Source of the DNA: an uncultured Blautia sp. | Lineage (GTDB): Bacteria; Bacillota; Clostridia; Lachnospirales; Lachnospiraceae | NCBI GenBank assembly: GCA_900551465.1 | Contig: URWL01000074.1 | Coordinates: 1 to 7,833, forward strand | DNA length: 7,833 nucleotides | Reading direction: 5' to 3' | Shown here: one piece after another, positions 5,839 to 7,833 of the stretch | How positions within the stretch are numbered: position 1 is the stretch's first letter | Layout: every line of letters begins with the position of its first letter | Translations under genes and position numbers: made by a program | Notes under the pieces: generated by a model | Database searches by the model: none | The model's input: only the letters and a program-made list of their open reading frames with translations | Told to the model about the DNA's origin: nothing

Positions 5839-7305
5839 ATGTATTACATAGGACTTGACCTAGGGACTTCTGCACTGAAGCTATTATTAATGAGCGGGCA
5901 GGGTGAGATTTGTAAGATTATTTCCAAAGAGTATCCCATTTCATTCCCAAAACCAGGGTGGTCGGAACAGAATCCTGTGGACTGGTGGAATGCTGCTGTG
6001 GATGGAATCCGTGAATTGGTCCGAGATGTGGATAAAGATCAGATCAAGGGGATCAGCTTCGGAGGCCAGATGCATGGACTGGTCGTTCTGGACAAAGACG
6101 ATAATGTCATCCGTCCCGCAATTCTGTGGAATGACGGCAGGACATCAGAAGAATGTAAGTTTCTAAATGAAGTGGTGGGCACAGAAAAACTGTCTCAGTA
6201 TACTGCCAATATTGCTTTTGCAGGTTTTACCGCGCCTAAGATTTTATGGATGCAGAAACACGAGCCTGAGAATTTCAGCAAGATTCATAAAATTATGCTG
6301 CCGAAGGATTATCTTGCCTACCGTCTGTCAGGTGTATTTTGTACTGATGTTTCAGATGCATCAGGAATGCTTCTGTTTGATGTGGAACATAAACGCTGGT
6401 CGGAAGAAATGTTGAATATCTGCGGTATAAAGGGAGAACAGATGGCAGATATTTATGAAAGTTATGAAGCAGTGGGCACAGTGACGCCTGAAGCTGCAAA
6501 AGAATTGGGACTTTCTGAAGCTGTAAAAATTATAGCAGGTGCAGGGGACAATGCGGCAGCAGCCATCGGAACAGGAACCGTGGGAGACGGCAAATGCAAT
6601 ATTTCTCTGGGAACATCAGGGACTATTTTTATATCAAGCAAAAATTTCAGAGTGGATAAAAATAATGCACTTCACTCTTTTGCCCATGCGGACGGACATT
6701 TTCATTTGATGGGCTGTATGCTGAGTGCTGCATCCTGCAATAAGTGGTGGATGGAAGATATCATTGGAACAAAAGAGTATGGAAAAGAGCAGGAGTCTCT
6801 TCAGGTGCTTGGAGAAAATCATGTGTTTTTCCTGCCATATTTGATGGGAGAACGCTCCCCATATAATGATCCGGATGCCAGAGGGGCATTCATCGGCATG
6901 TCTATGGACACAAAGAGATCGGATATGACACTGGCAGTGCTGGAAGGTGTTGCTTTTGCAATGAAAGACTCACTGGGAATAGCAAAATCTCTGGGAATTG
7001 ATATCAAGAAAACAACTATCTGCGGAGGAGGGGCAAAGAGTCTGCTCTGGAGAAAAATCATGGCTAATGTCCTGAATCTTGAAATTAATATTATAGAAAG
7101 TGAAGAAGGTCCTGGATATGGAGGAGCAATTCTTGCAGCAGTTGGATGCGGTGAGTATAGTTCCGTGGAAGAGGCAGCGAAGAAACTGGTGAAAGTCGTG
7201 GATACAGTAAAACCCGATTCAGAGCTGGTCAATAAGTATGAAGAACGATATAAGATTTTCAGGCAGATTTATCCGAGTCTGAAATTCCTCTACCCAATGC
7301 TCTAA
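5839..7305 (+). CDS. xylB: Xylulokinase (FGGY carbohydrate kinase)
   Basis: This 488-residue cytoplasmic kinase transfers phosphate from ATP to a ketopentose, typically D-xylulose to D-xylulose 5-phosphate. Its length equals that of bacterial XylB (about 484). The N-terminal ATPase domain opens with YIGLDLGTSALKLLL (3-17; D6 and the G-T loop contact phosphate). Sugar-site motifs are GWSEQNPVDWW (40-50), SFGGQMHGLVVLD (73-85; the MHG triplet is typical of xylulokinases) and RPAILWNDGRTSEEC (92-106). IMLPKDYLAYRLSG (152-165) follows. D237 in AGAGDNAAAAIG is the expected catalytic base. The C-terminal domain has NISLGTSGTIF (254-264), FLPYLMGERSPYNDPDARGA (331-350) and the nucleotide motif ICGGGAKSLLWRKIMANVLN (394-413). 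AAAGGAG at 5825-5831 sets the start. Motif set and length favour xylulokinase over glycerol, ribulose or fuculose kinases, but FGGY kinases are often promiscuous. As the last gene of the cluster, it delivers product to the pentose phosphate or phosphoketolase routes. Confidence 0.92.
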   Translation: MYYIGLDLGTSALKLLLMSGQGEICKIISKEYPISFPKPGWSEQNPVDWWNAAVDGIRELVRDVDKDQIKGISFGGQMHGLVVLDKDDNVIRPAILWNDGRTSEECKFLNEVVGTEKLSQYTANIAFAGFTAPKILWMQKHEPENFSKIHKIMLPKDYLAYRLSGVFCTDVSDASGMLLFDVEHKRWSEEMLNICGIKGEQMADIYESYEAVGTVTPEAAKELGLSEAVKIIAGAGDNAAAAIGTGTVGDGKCNISLGTSGTIFISSKNFRVDKNNALHSFAHADGHFHLMGCMLSAASCNKWWMEDIIGTKEYGKEQESLQVLGENHVFFLPYLMGERSPYNDPDARGAFIGMSMDTKRSDMTLAVLEGVAFAMKDSLGIAKSLGIDIKKTTICGGGAKSLLWRKIMANVLNLEINIIESEEGPGYGGAILAAVGCGEYSSVEEAAKKLVKVVDTVKPDSELVNKYEERYKIFRQIYPSLKFLYPML

Positions 7306-7333
7306 ATCATTTAAAGCAGTACAGCAAATAAGA

Positions 7334-7373
7334 CTTTTCTCCGCTGTTTGTTCTTTTCAGCAGTGGAGAAAAG
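7334..7373 (+). terminator. Long stem-loop downstream of xylB, probable operon end
   Basis: CTTTTCTCCGCTGTT (7334-7348) pairs with AGCAGTGGAGAAAAG (7359-7373) across 15 bp with two G-U pairs, closing a 10-nt loop. It begins 28 nt after the xylB stop, where an operon terminator is expected. The right arm is followed by CAGTTTACAAG rather than a U-run, so it is either a weak or non-canonical intrinsic terminator or a 3'-end stabilising structure. Confidence 0.55.
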
Positions 7374-7447
7374 CAGTTTACAAGAGCTTAGAAATATAAA
7401 AACTCATATTCAGGAAATCTGGAAGTTGTGAAAAATACATGCTGATA

Positions 7448-7463
7448 CTACTATATATAGTAG
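7448..7463. promoter_or_regulatory. Perfect 16-bp palindrome in the spacer before tRNA-Ser
   Basis: CTACTATATATAGTAG reads the same on both strands. It lies about 47 bp upstream of the -35 box of the tRNA promoter, inside the otherwise featureless AT-rich stretch 7374-7509, in which I see no gene. It could be an operator for a dimeric regulator, but AT-rich palindromes also arise by chance. Confidence 0.35.
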
Positions 7464-7509
7464 AAAAGAATTATATTCCAATTTTTATTAAATTATTTCA
7501 TAAAATCTA

Positions 7510-7538
7510 TTGACAAAGAGTTGTGAGTTTGATAATAT
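7510..7538 (+). promoter_or_regulatory. Sigma-A promoter of the tRNA-Ser gene
   Basis: A perfect -35 TTGACA (7510-7515) is followed after 17 bp by the -10 TAATAT (7533-7538). The DNA upstream is strongly AT-rich (T- and A-tracts near 7470-7505), consistent with an UP-like element. The predicted transcription start is near 7545, about 48 nt before the mature tRNA. Confidence 0.85.
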
Positions 7539-7544
7539 ATTCAA

Positions 7545-7561
7545 GCGTCACATGAAGACGC
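7545..7561 (+). other. Small hairpin at the predicted 5' end of the tRNA transcript
   Basis: GCGTC (7545-7549) pairs with GACGC (7557-7561) around the 7-nt loop ACATGAA. It starts at the position expected for +1, so the primary transcript may begin with a hairpin. It would be removed when RNase P frees the tRNA 5' end. Confidence 0.45.
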
Positions 7562-7592
7562 AGTATCATAACGTAATTGTTTAGGCGCTTTT

Positions 7593-7680
7593 GGAGAAGT
7601 ACTCAAGTGGCTGAAGAGGCGCCCCTGCTAAGGGTGTAGACCGTTTGCGCGGTGCGAGGGTTCAAATCCCTCCTTCTCCG
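7593..7680 (+). tRNA. tRNA-Ser, anticodon GCU
   Basis: This 88-nt class II tRNA reads AGC and AGU serine codons. Acceptor strands GGAGAAG (7593-7599) and CTTCTCC (7673-7679) pair perfectly, with discriminator G at 7680. The anticodon stem CGCCC/GGGTG (7620-7624, 7632-7636) holds loop CTGCTAA with anticodon GCT at 7627-7629. The long variable arm typical of tRNA-Ser contains an ACCG/CGGT pairing. The T arm is GAGGG-TTCAAAT-CCCTC (7656-7672). The 3' CCA is not encoded (GTTTTT follows), so a CCA-adding enzyme is needed. It stands between its own promoter and an rRNA promoter. Confidence 0.97.
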
Positions 7681-7713
7681 TTTTTATAAATTCTTAAAAA
7701 GAACTTATAAAAA
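7681..7713 (+). repeat. AU-only inverted repeat between tRNA-Ser and the rRNA promoter
   Basis: TTTTTATAA and TTCTT (7681-7695, apart from A7690) pair with AAGAA and TTATAAAAA (7699-7713, apart from C7704), giving 14 pairs, one A/C mismatch and an AAA loop. The stem follows the tRNA directly and contains almost no GC, so it is a poor terminator: its T-run is in the left arm, not after the stem. It may mark a tRNA 3'-processing site, leaving read-through into the rRNA operon possible. Confidence 0.5.
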
Positions 7714-7755
7714 ATGAAAAAAGTTGTTGACACAGAGAAATAAATATGATATTCT
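7709..7755 (+). promoter_or_regulatory. rRNA operon promoter with A-tract UP-like element
   Basis: TTGACA (7727-7732) and TATTCT (7750-7755) are spaced by 17 bp. Two A-tracts (7709-7714 and 7717-7722) lie just upstream of -35, as in UP elements that bind the alpha subunit of RNA polymerase. Its place before a conserved 16S leader motif identifies it as an rrn promoter. The predicted start is close to 7762. Confidence 0.85.
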
Positions 7756-7761
7756 AATATA

Positions 7762-7833
7762 GCTGTCGCAAGAGGAACGACAAAAAACGACAGCAGATCT
7801 TTGATAATTGAACAATAAGACAACCTTGAAAAT
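7762..7833 (+). other. 5' leader of a 16S rRNA precursor, cut by the window edge
   Basis: The segment runs from the predicted +1 to the window edge. GATCTTTGATAATTGAACAA (7796-7815) resembles the CTTTGAAAA-TGAACA motif found before 16S genes in Firmicutes, which overlaps boxA-type antitermination signals. GCTGTCG (7762-7768) pairs with CGACAGC (7788-7794), while TGTCG (7764-7768) can pair instead with CGACA (7778-7782). No mature 16S sequence is present yet; it should start beyond base 7833. Confidence 0.75.

Noticed and set aside
6819..7232. Open frame of 137 codons on the - strand inside xylB
   Set aside because: It is antisense to conserved xylulokinase motifs. Its serine/proline-rich composition is what the reverse complement of such coding sequence gives.
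7439..7513. Short 24-codon frame beginning MLILLYIVEK in the spacer before tRNA-Ser
   Set aside because: The only purine-rich stretch (GGAAG) is too far upstream, the frame runs through the palindrome into the tRNA -35 box, and its composition simply follows the AT-rich DNA.
7593..7680. tRNA-Ser as an attachment site for an integrated mobile element
   Set aside because: No integrase, transposase or second copy of the tRNA 3' end is seen in the window, and the neighbours are ordinary metabolic and rRNA sequences.
2..7833. CRISPR arrays, insertion sequences or phage-defence genes
   Set aside because: No regularly spaced repeats, transposase motifs, terminal inverted repeats or defence-type domains are visible. 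The only long repeat is the diverged isomerase pair.

Overview
The window looks like chromosomal DNA of an anaerobic Firmicute of the Clostridia, most likely a Lachnospiraceae gut commensal (Blautia/Dorea/Ruminococcus-like). The signs are moderate GC content, strong AGGAGG-type ribosome binding sites, compact same-strand operons, a tRNA without an encoded CCA, and a Clostridia-type rRNA promoter and leader. The family placement is an inference from style, not from a database match.

All genes lie on the + strand. Positions 2-7305 form a sugar uptake and catabolism cluster: the 3' half of a YtfT-type ABC permease (cut by the window edge), a complete YjfF-type permease overlapping it by 4 bases, an L-fucose/L-arabinose isomerase family protein, an aldose 1-epimerase (galM), a second diverged copy of the isomerase (about 77% identical by hand alignment), and a xylulokinase (xylB). 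The first isomerase and galM are separated by 139 bp rich in RNA hairpins, the last of them terminator-like. A strong stem-loop follows xylB.

Positions 7306-7833 carry stable-RNA genes: an AT-rich spacer with a perfect 16-bp palindrome, a consensus sigma-A promoter, a class II tRNA-Ser(GCU), an AU-only inverted repeat, and then an A-tract-flanked rRNA-type promoter and leader. The 16S rRNA gene should begin just past the right edge.

Working model (inference): a YtfQRT-YjfF-like importer, whose family handles furanose-form sugars and pentoses, brings in an aldose; GalM equilibrates its anomers; one or both isomerases convert it to a ketose; XylB phosphorylates that ketose, probably giving D-xylulose 5-phosphate for the pentose phosphate or phosphoketolase route. 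The true substrate cannot be read from the sequence. FucI-family isomerases usually act on L-fucose, D-arabinose or L-arabinose, and none of these gives D-xylulose. This mismatch, together with the diverged isomerase pair, is the most interesting point in the window. I did not find a clearly unprecedented system; the novelty is in the combination and in the RNA-structured spacers.
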